A DNA stretch of 64,000 nt from Amoeboaphelidium protococcarum. Lineage: Eukaryota > Aphelidiomycota > Aphelidea. The notes beneath the pieces are model-generated. The model did not search any database. It was not told the DNA's origin and saw only the letters and a list, made by a program, of their open reading frames with translations. Shown piece after piece: positions 23,550 to 34,725 of this stretch (its first letter is position 1; each line of letters opens with the position of its first letter). The stretch covers positions 930,001-994,000 of the forward strand of contig JALECJ010000004.1 in the NCBI GenBank assembly GCA_023515745.1. Direction: 5' to 3'. The position numbers and the translations under genes were made by a program.

Positions 23550-25221
23550 TTGATTAATTGTATGCCATCATCGCCGTAAATGAGCTGAATCGTTAAGGTC
23601 ATTAATCAATTATGAAGTGGAAGCAGTTGAACTCTTGGCAGATGTTTAGAATGTTGTTCTACTTATATGTATTACCACACAAAACAACCGAGCTTATCTT
23701 TCATTCTGGTTAGAGTGCTGCGAAACAATTGTAGAATTTCGCTTACAAAAGGTTATAAGCAATTTGACGGAGGCGAGAAGAGGATTATTGGGAGGTTGAG
23801 AAGTCATGTGAGCAATTTCATATTTCAATGGTCGAAACTCCGAGATCGATACACGATGCAATCTCGAAGGCATATAACACCATTATGGCGAATCTACGTG
23901 TGTTGAGCGTTGAACGGACTGAGATTTTTGCAAAATTATATCATGATTTAAATTCAAGATCCGTTAAATCTGTGAGCCTCCACCATTAACTTTGACGAAC
24001 TCTAAACGCCATACTGAGATTGCAGATTTAGCGTCACAATCACGCGTAGTTAAAATGTCTTGCGAGCATCTAAAATCCTGTTTTGCGTTCTATAATATTA
24101 ACTTTGCTGACTGCGCATAATCCACAGCACTTCTGTTCAGCCTTTGCGATTATGAACCAGCCAAAACAGAAATTGTTTATTCACACGTCAAGAAAGAGGG
24201 AGAAGCACAGGCAGATCAGTGCCAATTTACGACCGCTTTGTAAAATATTTCTTATTAATTGTGATTATTCCGTAACTTGGCAGTATGCACATCTTAGTTC
24301 ATTGCTCAATAAAAGCTAACGAGATAAAGGATCACCAAAAAATATGGCGTGATAATGAATGGGACACAATGACGCGTAATGCTTTCACCAGTTCAGTAAC
24401 TCAATTAGGGAGTACCAAAAAGTTATGTTGTAAGCCCAACCGCTTAAAATTCTCATACCTTTTTATGTATGGCTTACGACAATCTTGCAACACTGCTAAA
24501 TTTGGGCTTATGCGCGATTATAAATTAAAGGTCTATGAGATTAAATCTGAGTACCTTGATAATTTAAATAAATTTTTTTTTAAAAAAAAGTGCAAACTCA
24601 TTTGGAAGGCTATCCAACCAAATTAAAGACTGCTGGTGCGTTTTTATGAGTTTTTTCATACCTTTACTTCAAGTATGTCACATATCGTCTATACGCGTAT
24701 TAAAGTACAGTATTGCACCTGCTCATATATGGGTCAATTCAGTCGCAACCATGAAATGCGCATAGTTTTATAATGAACTAGTGTATTCTGCCTAAAATGA
24801 TCCATGGTCCATGGCCCGTAATCATAAACTGCCTACACAATCTCTATCCTTCTGAGTGCGGCTCTGGCATGAGTGCGTTGTAGTACATAAAGAGCTGAAG
24901 TATACAGTCAAGTAATTGGTTATGAATTCGTACAAAATAGGATATATCACAGTTTATTCCACGATCTTACTCAGATCAATAAGATGATCGTCTATCTCTA
25001 TCCCTCAAATCTGGTACAGACTGTCTCATTAGAGGTTACATTGATAACGCGTGACAAGAACACCAGACTTCAGCATGCGTTTTATGTGCTATTGTTTCCA
25101 TCGCTATCTTTCATAGAGTGCGCGAGTATATAGGCTGAACTCAGCGTACATCATTTCTTGCTTCACTAATAGCAATGCATAGTATTATTTCTAAACTCTG
25201 ACAACATTATTACTGAATCAG

Positions 25222-26072
25222 TCATAGAAAGGCAGTCGAAGTGGCCAGCAATTTTCTCGTTGAAACGGAACTTCCGCTCATAATCGAGCATTAAGTTGCC
25301 AGCCCTGTGTAAGAGATCTAAATCCTCAATAACTATAAGAAAGACGTACTATCAGTTATGTTGGGGTTTTTACTAAAGAATGTTGTGCTGTTAAGCTTGG
25401 TAGATCTTTGTTAAATACTAGAGATCGACTGTGGTTGAGAGGCTTTTGAGCTTGAGAGCTCACCTGTGCTATAGTTTTAATCAACATTACGCTTGAAATC
25501 ATGATATTCTCCATCTGGTAGTTTGTGCAGAAACTTTATGCATTTACGATCCTCGTTTAAATCACCACCAGCTTACAGGATCTGATGCTTAACACAGATC
25601 ATTTAATTAAATAGATGTAACGAGCCAGCTTTGAAATCATAGCTAAACTGATCCAGTTATTCATCCAGTCTTACTTGAGTAGTAAGAAACGGTGGAGCAA
25701 ACTGCATTTTGATCGCGTCAAGCACTTTCATTGAAGTGCCGACTGCTCTGACACTTTCATAGTAAGGGCCTAGCAATCACTAGATGATACCAATTGCTTG
25801 ATAATTCTTATGGATGATGCTTTCCACCTGCAAGACATTTTCTTTGCTGGTTGGAGCGTCAGACTTAAGCTCTTCGTAGTGCTATCGAGGCATTCCAGCT
25901 GTGCAGTAAGTAAAGCATTTTGAGTCGGATACTGCTCCAAACAATTGCCTGCAGCGGGCGTGAACACGGAATCTAGCCCTTAAAAGCGTAGATTAAGCTT
26001 CAAACAATGCAGCAATTCATGGTAATTGGCATCTTCAAAGATTATCCTGTCCTTGCTAGAAGTATAATTCAT
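25222..26072 (-). pseudogene. Decayed copia-like LTR retrotransposon gag
   Basis: Read on the minus strand, 26072-25728 starts MNYTSSKDRIIFEDANYHELLHC (shortened) and looks like the beginning of a copia-type Gag ('..NY..W/L.....L...GL'). The homologous frame then shifts near 25800 and continues as 'YYESVRAVGTSMKVLDAIKM', 'LHLFNQMICVKHQIL' and 'CIKFLHKLPDGEYHDF', the UBN2/gag pattern. It ends in a TGA at 25222. A zinc-knuckle-like 'FRFNEKIAGHFDC' appears only in yet another frame. I found no protease, integrase or reverse transcriptase and no clear LTR pair. Internal TAA/TAG occur where a coding element would need sense codons, so the element also used the reassigned code. It is broken by at least two frameshifts. 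Confidence 0.55.
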
Positions 26073-26715
26073 TTTTACAGAAGTACAGTACATATACATA
26101 GGTTAACACCATTACATTTTTCCTTAAATCCAACAATTGAGTATGCCAACAAGGCATACACAGTCAAAATAAGGAAACAGTGATAAGACTCTTGATACAT
26201 GGCAGAATGAAGTAAAGAAAACTTAATGGGACCGCATGTCACGGACAAGTCCAAAGTGCGGAAACATTCAACGACATTGTTTGATAGAAGCACTCGAATT
26301 CTCCTTAGTGATTTCTAGGAATAAATGGTGTCGGACGCACAAAAAAAGACAGCAGACCCTCACCGTTTTCGCGGTCCTAGCAACGACAACTCATTAAAGC
26401 AAACAGCGAAATCTTATCCTGAAGCCCGAGGAAAAACGGTTCGGGAATTGTGAAACGATTTGTTTCAGGAGAGAGAGACACTTGATTATTAAGAGGAGGC
26501 GAAGTCGCTGAAGAGTGCGGTGCTCTGTAGAGATAATTAATGGGAAGACGAGACACAGCGAGATCACAAAAACTAAAGCTGGTCCCTTCAAGTAGCAAAG
26601 GATGAAGATTCCAAACAACAGATACTACATTGAAGAATAAAATCATATTCCAAATTAAAAACTATAGACTCTCGAAGGGATAGCTGACATGATAATATCA
26701 ATGCGACCTCGGGGA
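26073..26715. other. Region between gag relic and Sld2 3' end
   Basis: No convincing gene. Minus-strand frames here are open but have no recognisable domain. It may contain the 5' flank (LTR or leader) of the gag relic. I looked for TG...CA ends and a repeated LTR and did not find them by eye. Confidence 0.4.
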
Positions 26716-27841
26716 TCACTTGTGAAATATTTTCCCAAACAGACCGCGAATGCCCTTATTCGAGTTTTTTCTATTACCAGCAGCCTGGGGTTCTATTCCA
26801 GAAAGAGCAGGGGATTTCTGGGCATCTTCCACCTCTTTACCGGGATTCCTGCCCATCGACGATTAGTTAGAGGTGACCTGCTATTCCTATGTAACAGTAT
26901 CCTACTAACTTTCGGTTATCTTTTGCAATGCTGGTGCGTCCACTGCCCGCTTTGATACCACCGTATTTTAGTCATTATTCTTACCATCAGACACACCATT
27001 TGACGCGACTCCATTCGCAGTGGCACTTTGATGAAGCGATAATTTGTTAGCGACCTGAGCCAGAGTGTGGTCTTCTGTGCTCTAACCTGTAGTGCTAAAA
27101 GATAGAGGAGACGATATCATCTTGTCATTATCAGACACAACGCCTTCCTATCCATCTTATCCATAAATATCAGCAGTTGGACGTTTGGCATCAGAAGTTC
27201 GACTTGCGAGAGGAGTCAATTAAAACTGAGGAGGCTCCACAACGTATGTACTGTGTTTAGTCAAATCCTCTGCACTCTTTACACGGTCCGTGATGTCGAC
27301 CGGCTTTTTCGGTTTCTTGAACTGCTCAGTAACACTTAGACGCACGGGTGGTTAATCAATATCTAGCAGAGCAGATCCAACACTGACCACACTAGATTAA
27401 GTCGATAGATGTGTGCTCATTCGCTTCCTTTCCACCTGCCGTCTTTCCAGCGTATCGGATGGTTTTCTCGTTCGTCGTGACAGCGTGTTCATATTTTCAG
27501 CATTTCTCGCTATATCCGCATCACTCCCTGATGCATCTGCAGTGCTCTATCCAATGTCGCCAAATTCCTTTAATCTATTCTTCATCTTGCTATATGATGC
27601 ATATTTCCTACTTATATTTCTGTCTTACACGATATCATCTTTTGCCGGCTTCTTGCCGTGTTGCGCTAGAAATTCCGACTCGTATTTCTTCAATTCACTT
27701 CTCAATGCCTTTATTTAGGACTTGAGCTCCAAGCTGTTCATGCTCACTACACTCAGATAAAGTAGAAGTGGCACATGTAAATCAATGACAAATAAAGAAA
27801 GTCTTACTGAAATCTGATGTGCTCACACTATTCGATGCCAT
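26716..27841 (-). CDS. Sld2/DRC1-type DNA replication protein (RecQL4 N-terminal homology), 1 intron
   Basis: Exons 27841-27808 and 27746-26716 give 354 aa. The 61-nt intron starts GTAAGA and ends GTGTAG. Soon after the start is the Sld2/RecQ4-N signature: 'LRSELKKYESEFLAQHGKKP' followed by 'AKDDI' and 'ISRKYASYSKMK'. In yeasts CDK-phosphorylated Sld2 binds Dpb11 to load the CMG helicase. In animals the same motif is the N-terminus of RECQL4. No helicase domain follows; the rest is a Ser/Thr/Pro-rich, mostly disordered region ending RGLFGKIFHK before TGA. The stand-alone form is the fungal arrangement. The motif is also shared in part by FAM13 proteins, which is the main alternative. Confidence 0.72.
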
Positions 27842-28134
27842 TTTCCTATAGTATACCTTTTAAAGTTGTTTTGATTGACTGACAGATTGAGTTTGTAACA
27901 ATTGTGAAAGTTGATGGGCAGGTGAGAGTGGCGAAGCTATAAAAAGATCAGTCCAAATGCAAGACACTTTGGAAGCGCCTAACAACAACGCGACAACTAT
28001 TCTAGAAATTCTATTTAGAATCATATACATTAGAAGATTATTAGCTACTTAACCCTGATAATAGAAAGTTATTATATCACAAAATGGCCATTAGAGTCCC
28101 GGAGAATAATACTTTACAGTGATACAGATATCAG

Positions 28135-28491
28135 TCAATCCGCCTGTCGACACTTGTGGGAAAGCGGAAATCCACAAGCGATGCAGCTAATCAGGTAGCA
28201 TAGCAAGACGACGACAATAATTATAACAATGATCATTCGCTTACTCTTCCATTTCATAGATTTTTTAAGCCTAGAGCTACCAAATTTGAAATCTTGTGAA
28301 TTTTGATTCAATCCTTCAGTCTTGTTTATGAGGAGCTCTAGTTAATCATTGCGATCCATCACTTTCTCGATATTTTGGCGCATAATATTCTTCACCTCTT
28401 CCACTTCTTAGACACTCTCATATATTTTGTCATTATTAATTTGCTACAATAAGGATTCGGATTCCTCAATATTTGACTCCCTTGTGCTCAT
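28135..28491 (-). CDS. R-SNARE (synaptobrevin/VAMP), short form without longin domain
   Basis: A 118-aa frame. The central v-SNARE motif has 'VEEVKNIMRQNIEKVMDRND' with the ionic-layer Arg (zero layer) in MxxNIxKVMDRxxxLE and continues 'LINKTEGLNQNSQDFK'. A basic juxtamembrane KSMKWKSKRM and a strongly hydrophobic tail anchor (MIIVIIIVVVLLCYLISCIA) follow, with a short lumenal end. The order and length match VAMP8/synaptobrevin. It mediates vesicle fusion by pairing with Q-SNAREs. No longin domain could be found upstream in any frame, so the start MSTRESNIEE is accepted. Confidence 0.88.
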
Positions 28492-28837
28492 TTGTATATT
28501 GCAGAACAAACCTGTTGATATATTTTGTCCCCACTATCTGTAAAATCAAGGAGTTCAAAATACGCGAAGATGACGTTCATTTACTCGCGGGTGTCAGTCA
28601 CTATCAAACGAGTGCTATAATAATGGCATTTATATTAAGATTAAAGTTTTCCATTGCACTTTAACCTTGGCCATATTATTCGATACAGAATAACTAACTT
28701 TACACGAGTCAATAATCTCTAACAGGGACTTTGATATCAGCCATGTTTTGTACTTCTTTTCTGTGGTAACAATTTCATCCTTGTTTAATTGCTAACTTGT
28801 GAAGGCCAAGGCTGATTGTATCTTAATTTTAGCTAGT
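28492..28837. other. Divergent intergenic region, R-SNARE / 71-aa gene
   Basis: AT-rich, about 350 bases, promoter region for both neighbours. Minus-strand frames here are open for short distances but show no longin or other domain. Confidence 0.45.
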
Positions 28838-29053
28838 ATGCTAAGTCGAACCACTCAAATAGCCTTTAAATTTGATGAGCGAGGTGAAACAATCTACTAT
28901 AGACTACAACTACTGGAGCAGATCAGTGATCTCCAGCATATACAGTAAAAGGCGGCTGTAAAGGCTACTTGAAACAATTAGCAGATTCTGGAGGTAAAAC
29001 AATAGGAAGAGATTTGGCTAAACGCGTCTCTAAATACTTCAAATTTAGAATGA
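28838..29053 (+). CDS. Small helical protein, 71 aa, family not recognised
   Basis: A 71-codon frame from ATG to TGA with about eight Gln written TAA/TAG. It begins MLSRTTQIAFKFDERGET and the rest is predicted amphipathic helix ('LLEQISDLQHIQQKAAVKAT'), rich in Gln, Lys and Leu. I do not recognise it. It could be a subunit-like small protein of a larger complex, the first exon of a longer gene, or chance. The absence of TGA for the whole length, together with a divergent promoter position, gives moderate support. Confidence 0.45.
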
Positions 29054-29232
29054 CTTTTCAGGAGTTAATTTTATCTAACTAGAACCTCTCTGTAAATTAT
29101 GGCAATAGCATACTGTAAATGATCTTAGTATGGAGAAAAAGGCTTGTTATGAAATGAACAAAGTTGTCTTTTGATTTTCAGATGTCTTCTACGTCATTAT
29201 CAATGCCTTAAACTGTTTGAAGCGCCAGAGGA

Positions 29233-29238
29233 ACGCGT
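29233..29238. promoter_or_regulatory. ACGCGT box upstream of SOUL gene
   Basis: ACGCGT, the fungal MluI cell-cycle box sequence, 36 bases before the start codon. It is followed by a CATTT-rich run. A G1/S role is not implied here; the word recurs upstream of several genes in this window. Confidence 0.3.
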
Positions 29239-29273
29239 CATTTCATTTCATTTCTCTTCTTGACTCGCGTTTT

Positions 29274-29909
29274 ATGACAGGAACAATGACATCATTATTT
29301 GGTATTATCAGAGAAGAGACTCCGAAGTTTAGTATACTAAAGAAGGCTGCTGGCTATGAAATCAGAGAGTATGAGCCTCAGATAAGAGCTGAGGTTGAGT
29401 ATGATAGTAAATCATTGGTCTCTGGGCAAGGATTCCGTTCATTAGCGGGCTTCATTTTTGGAGACAATGTCAAGAAGGAGTCCATATCCATGACTTCGCC
29501 TGTTTTCACATCTCCTGCTCAATCTGATAAAGGTTCCAGTGAAAAGATTAGCATGACTGCTCCGGTACAAACTGTAAAAACTGATGGCGATAAAGTGAAA
29601 ATGGCCTTTGTTCTGCCGTCAAAATATACTGACGTGTCACAGTTGCCGACACCCAAGAATGATCAAGTCAAGCTTTGTCAAGTGCCCAAATAAACGTTTG
29701 CCGTCGCCCAGTTCAGCTGGAGTGCTTCTGACGAGACTGTGAAAAGTGAAGAAGAAAAATTGCGACAGAGCCTATCTAATGATTCTGACGTGTCCATCCC
29801 GCCCAATGCTCAAGTGCTTTTAGCGCGTTACAATCCACCATGGACACTTGCATTCCTGCGCACTAATGAAATTTTGCTTCCAGTGACATTCAAGTCCGGT
29901 AGCGAATGA
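29274..29909 (+). CDS. SOUL/HBP heme-binding family protein
   Basis: A 211-aa frame. The family core is clear: 'KAAGYEIREYEPQIRAEVEY', 'GFRSLAGFIFGDN', 'SISMTSPVF', 'KISMTAPVQT' and 'KMAFVLPSKYT', ending 'VLLARYNPPWTLAFLRTNEI' (shortened) and 'LLPV'. SOUL/p22HBP proteins bind heme or porphyrins in the cytosol, with uncertain physiology. A second ATG four codons later (MTSLFGII) is an equally good start. An apparent start further upstream is not ATG. Length matches the family (about 190-220 aa). Confidence 0.9.
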
Positions 29910-30165
29910 AAAGATATTATATCCATAGTTCTTAACTATATTTTATAAGTTGAAATAAAATTTTTGTTTGTCTGAAGTGGATGCTTTCAACCTTTTAGTC
30001 GTGAGTCTTGATCAGTAAAGGTTCCGTTTTAAGACCGTTGTCCTTCTCGTGAGAAACCGGCTCTTTATGTAAGAACTCTTTCTAAATCTCAGGGCATTTC
30101 CTCTCTTGTTTCATTCATTGCATTTTATTTACTCTCTCGTTAACATTCAATAATAATCGATAATC

Positions 30166-32169
30166 ATGGTGCTGGTCAAGTTTTAGAAGATTTAATCTGA
30201 ATTCAAAATTGATTTTTGGACCAGTTTGAGCAATTACAAGCTTAATGATTTAAAACTTAATGATGAAGTGATTCCTATAAGTGCCTAAATATCTGGTAAT
30301 GCTGCCATATTTGACCATACCAGTCTCAATAATAATAGTGTGGAGTAAGTAGAGAATATTAGTGGGGAAAGTACATAGAATTCCCTGACTTTTGCATAGG
30401 CAGTTGGTGTCTGTAAGAATCTCAATACACTGAAAGAATTTAATGAATTTAACAAGTAGAAATTTCTACTTGAATATGTTGCCTCCATCTATAACGAAAT
30501 GTTAGCCTCGAAGTAATAAAATCAGATTTCTTTTTAACATCCATGTCGTGTCTTAATGGTGACTTTTGCAGATGTTAAAAAGTACAAGTTTTATTACTTT
30601 GTTGCGTATCCTGTAGTACTGTTCGATTTGGATTATCTGCCGTCAGTCTCTCATATTGATGAATAATCACAAGAACTTGCATCTTTATACCCTTTAATTG
30701 ACGAGTATCTACATGAGTAGTCGGCCAATGTTTGCTTCTTTGATGAAGTTGGAAAGAATTTGATTTAAGTTAGCCATGGGTGGTAGAATGGATTTAGTAT
30801 TGTTGTAAAGTAAAGACCTAATAATATCAGTTCTACTACTACAGATAAGCAGTTGGAATTGAGCTGGTAGTTGCGAAATTTTTTCACCTATCTACAAGTG
30901 CGATATAAGTAGGAATAAGTTAAAATCTATGTATGGAATGATCAACTTTAACAATTCACCATGTATCACGTGAATTTACCGTTGCTTAGTGGTGATAACA
31001 GTCAGTCATACAAGGCAATCGGATGGGAGAAGGGGTAAGTTAGCATAATCGATATCTCTGATAGTATTGATCCATCATTGTTGTGTAATCAATCTATTGA
31101 CCTGAATTTGCGACTTATGAAATGGAGAATGGTTCAACAGCTAGATTTGGATGCGATTGCCAAGTAGAAGGTATTAGTGCTAGGAATGGGTACTCTCGGG
31201 TGCAATGTGGTTCGCACTTTGATTGGATGGAATGTGACAGACTTTACTATTGTGGATAATGGCAAAGTGTCTTATAGCAATCTTCCACGTTAGCCTCTGT
31301 ATACTTTTGCAGATTATGGAAAGAATAAGGTGGAAGCTGCCGGAACTAATCTTCTTGCTATCAACCCATCGTATAAAGTCAGAGCTGAGCAGCTTACAAT
31401 TCCATGCCCAGGGCATTATGATCATTTACACGACCGGCTTCCTTTGAGTTAGAAGAGTTTACAGGATAGGGATATCATTTAACTTTAAAGAGATCTTGAT
31501 CGATTAGAGAATCTGATTAAAGAAAGTGATGTCATTTTCCTGCTAACTGACTCGAGAGAAAGTCGATATATTCCCACATTGCTGGCAAAATATCATAATA
31601 AGCTGTGTATAAATGCTGCACTTGGATTTGATTCTTATCTGATTATGAGGCATGGTCTTAGAGGTTCGAATCTGGGATGTTATTTCTGCAACGATGTAGT
31701 GGGACCATCCAATTCCATGACTGCTCGCTCACTAGACCAAGAGTGCACAGTGACACGTCCTGCTTTAGCTCCAATGTGTTCAGCTTAAGCAGTGGAGTTG
31801 TTTATATCGCTGCTCTAGTAGCAAAAGTAGTAACAATAGCCAGCTGGTTCAAGTGAACACCGAGTTGTGGGTCTTAATGAGGAGATTCACGGATCAGAGT
31901 TGGGTATTCTGCCTCACACTGTGAGATATTATCTGCGTTACGGATAAGCTGTATTTCTAGATGGCCGATCTTACGATAAATGTACAGCGTGTAGTTTGAA
32001 GGTGATTGAAGCTTACCAGTAGAGTGGCATTTAATTCCTTATATCTGTGCTGATAAATCCTAAATTGGCCGAGAAAGTTTCAGAGTTGACAGCTCTGCAT
32101 GATCAAGTTGAGCAGATGAATATGGCCGAATGGACCGAAGGAGAAGAATCTGACACGGATGATTAATGA
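30166..32169 (+). CDS. ATG7: Autophagy E1-like enzyme ATG7
   Basis: A 667-aa single frame with dozens of TAA/TAG Gln codons, ending TAA-TGA (Gln, stop). The N-terminal domain (residues 1-300) binds Atg3. The adenylation domain has '[20 protein letters not shown]' with the ATP-binding GxGxxG at about residue 340, and '[17 protein letters not shown]'. The catalytic cysteine is in '[15 protein letters not shown]' at about residue 527. '[16 protein letters not shown]' precedes the acidic C-terminus. ATG7 activates Atg8 and Atg12 in the cytosol. Length lies between yeast (630) and human (703). The ATG (MVLVKFQKIQ) is the first in frame. Confidence 0.95.
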
Positions 32170-32501
32170 TAATTTTTAACATAATCTTGATGTATTATAC
32201 AATTCACCTACTGTTGTTGACCTTGTATGATATTTAATCATAGTTATCCACGTTATTGATAAAATATTCACTAAATTACACGTCTCAACAATACAACTAC
32301 TATAAATTAAGCTGTTTTACGAAAGTAATGAATAGCTTAATACAGCTGCGTTAGAAATCTCCATAGCATCCAATTGAATTAATGTAGATGAAATTTGGGC
32401 TTAGATCGTAAATCAGGGGCAATAGGGAGCCCATTTGTTGAACAATTGATAATTTTTTTTTCAATTGATTTAAAACCATATTGTATATCTTGATACTCGT
32501 A
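32170..32501. other. Intergenic region upstream of the GT14 gene
   Basis: AT-rich with a T8 run near 32453. A short open frame on the minus strand has no domain and overlaps the presumed promoter. Nothing else is seen. Confidence 0.45.
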
Positions 32502-33803
32502 ATGAATTTCATATCGCTTCGTCTAGTATTAGTATCAGTGCTGCAATATGTGGTGAGCGCGAGAATTGTCACCTTGCGCCACATGGAATTGTGTCTTCAT
32601 CTTGAAGGTACGTAGATTGATGTGAACTCTCAATTATTTAAGGAAGCCGCTGCATAGTCCAGGGATATCTCCACTTATTTAGACCATAAGGCATATCACC
32701 TTTATCAATAGTACAATGGCCTAAAAATCAGCAAATGCGTTAATAGTTTTAAAGGCGTGTCTAATGTGTTTCATCGAGCGTGTCCCAAAAAATCTGAAAT
32801 TAGGAGGTTGGCGTGTTATCAAACTATAAATTCAGCTGGCTCTAGCATCGTCTCTATAGATGCTTCGCGCTACTTTCCCTAGATACCGTTTGAGTCTAAT
32901 CAGAAATTGCTGCAATAACGCAAGGACTAGTGCACCATAGGTTTCAATCTGCTCGTTCACTATGATATCGAATCCGTCAAGCGTTTGGTTAAAGTCTTGA
33001 CAACTCCGACTACTCTATTTGTGATTCATGTTGATGCAAAGAATCAAATAATGTTTCAAGAGCTACAGTCTCATTATGCCATTGATTAGAATATCTTTGT
33101 CATATCTGTGCAGGATGTTCGTTGGGGCCATTCTTCTATTGTGATGGCATAGCACGCGGGGTATTTCATACTCCAAGATGCAGGACCGTGCGAGTTCTAC
33201 ATCAATCTTAGCGGTGATTCTTATCCATTGGTAGCTAATGAGCAAATTATATTTAGACTCCGCTGGAATAGAGGCACATCTTGGTTCAGACAATGGACCT
33301 TTGCAGATGACAAATGGACGCGCCTTAAAGGACCTCATACGTTATCCTCTGAAGATGGCGATTTCGCCGGCTATCTTCCCCAAGCTCCGTGGATGTCATA
33401 TCAATCCCGCGGTCTGGTGCCGTGGAAAGCTGATCAGTGGTAGATTTTATCCAATAGTTTTGTTAGGATGATGCGTAATTCGCAAGAGGCGATAATTTAA
33501 CTGGCATAGATGGAGTTTATGCTGATACCAGATGAAGTGTATTATCCAACGATATCTGGGCTTATGCCTTCTGACAAGGTACTGCGCACCCACTTCATGT
33601 ACACCGATTTTGGCCTCTTCCCCACGCGTCCAAGAACCTTTCAAGATGATGAGACTTAGTTGTTGGATTATTTGGTAGGCAAACAATACATGTTCATACG
33701 CAAACTGGGTAGCAACTCTGCGCTAAAGGATTATATTGATGGCAAGATTTAAGCGTCTTACACAGGATATCAACTAGAATTACTCTCACGTGAAGTTGAT
33801 TGA
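32502..33803 (+). CDS. Core-2/I-branching enzyme family glycosyltransferase (GT14, xylosyltransferase-like)
   Basis: A 433-aa frame. An N-terminal hydrophobic stretch (MNFISLRLVLVSVLQYVV) acts as signal peptide or anchor. A Cys-containing stem follows, then the GT14 fold: 'FNLLVHYDIESVKRLVKVL', 'FVIHVDAKN', 'VRWGHSSIVMAQHAGYF', 'FYINLSGDSYPLVANEQI', and a C-terminal region with 'HFMYTDFG'. GT14 members add beta-linked GlcNAc or Xyl to glycans or proteoglycan core serine in the Golgi. The donor cannot be told from the sequence. The stop is TGA. Confidence 0.85.
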
Positions 33804-34107
33804 AGTGAGCACGATGTCTTTATACTTGGTGGTTTGGGAGGTTGATGACTTTGTAGTTTAATGAATCAGAAAAGTAGATAATAGATAATGTTTTATTTAT
33901 GAACTCAACTAAGATTGTATTTACCGGTACAATTCCCACTCCCCAGACCTAATTCTTCACTTGTAAGTCGCTCACAATCGTATTCAGCGATCTCTCATTT
34001 CTTGTGAAATTAAGTAAGTGCAGAAATTGAGAAATGATGGTTAAATGCCATGTGAATATTCTTCAGTATTTTTGGTGATCATGTTTATATCATCTTTCGT
34101 TTTAGAG
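33804..34107. other. Convergent 3' intergenic region
   Basis: Lies between the stop codons of the GT14 gene and the unknown Ala-rich gene. No coding frame supported; it presumably holds both 3' UTRs. Confidence 0.45.
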
Positions 34108-34725
34108 TCAGTTCAGAACGATAGAGGAGCCAATAGCTTTCAACAGCTTTTTGCGTTTGCTCGGCTGCAACTCGCGTGGGTAATGACGTTGTTGGTACAA
34201 GTCCAAATAGGCATCCAGCTGATCATCAGTCAATGCAACCAAATCATTCACTGATTTCAATTCTGGCAATTGATCATTGGCTTGACGAGGCATCTGGCCA
34301 TTAGGAGTTGGAACTTCTTCCCAAGGATCAGTCACTCCATCTCCACAAGATTTGTTATGCAACTTGCGTTGTCCGATTAGCAGTTGTTTCAGGAGATCCA
34401 CAGTTGGTGCATTGGCCGCAGCAAAAGCCGCAGCAAAGGCTCCAGCAAACCAATTTGGTGCTTCAACACGTGTATTCTCTTGTCTTATGTGCTCCATACA
34501 GATTGAATTTGCTCTAATTTAAGCATGAGCAATCTCATCATCAGAACACACTCTTTCACCAAATGTGTCTTGTACCATAAGACGTCTGTTGACATCTTTC
34601 ACAGAACGCGCAACATGAGCAATGTCCTTGATATCACATTCATTAATTGCAGCATCTCTGTTCATATCAGTATTTTCGTCAGGCACAGCATTCAAACGCG
34701 GATAATTGTTGCGATAACGATCCAT
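34108..34725 (-). CDS. Unknown 205-aa protein with Ala-rich centre
   Basis: A single frame from ATG (MDRYRNNYPRLN) to TGA. It is not recognised. The N-terminal third is acidic/Asn-rich. The middle has 'APNWFAGAFAAAFAAANAP', an Ala/Phe-rich amphipathic stretch. The C-terminal part has 'LVALTDDQLDAYLDLYQQRHYP' (shortened) and a basic 'SKRKKLLKAIG' end, probably helical. No signal peptide or TM segment. Only one clear reassigned codon lies in it, fewer than in its neighbours. It could be a lineage-specific protein or a remnant of a mobile element gag. Neither is proven. Confidence 0.6.

Larger units (their letters stand above)
23418..25221. other. Gene-poor region with orphan coding-like stretches
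   Basis: The longest stretch without a convincing gene. It begins with GC-rich palindromes just upstream of Tubby. On the plus strand, about 23768-23970 has a frame with coding character ('REEDYWEVEKSCEQF', 'VERTEIFAKLYHDLNSRS'), followed near 24055-24250 by another ('MSCEHLKSCFAFYNINF', 'DYEPAKTEIVYSHVKKEG'). They are in different frames, and I could not join them by a convincing intron or assign a family. From about 24600 onward the sequence is degraded and AT-rich. The part adjoining the gag relic may be the rest of that element. Confidence 0.45.

Noticed and set aside
28492-28770. Longin domain upstream of the R-SNARE
   Set aside because: The frames there contain TGA and no longin motifs, and no plausible intron joins them to the SNARE part.
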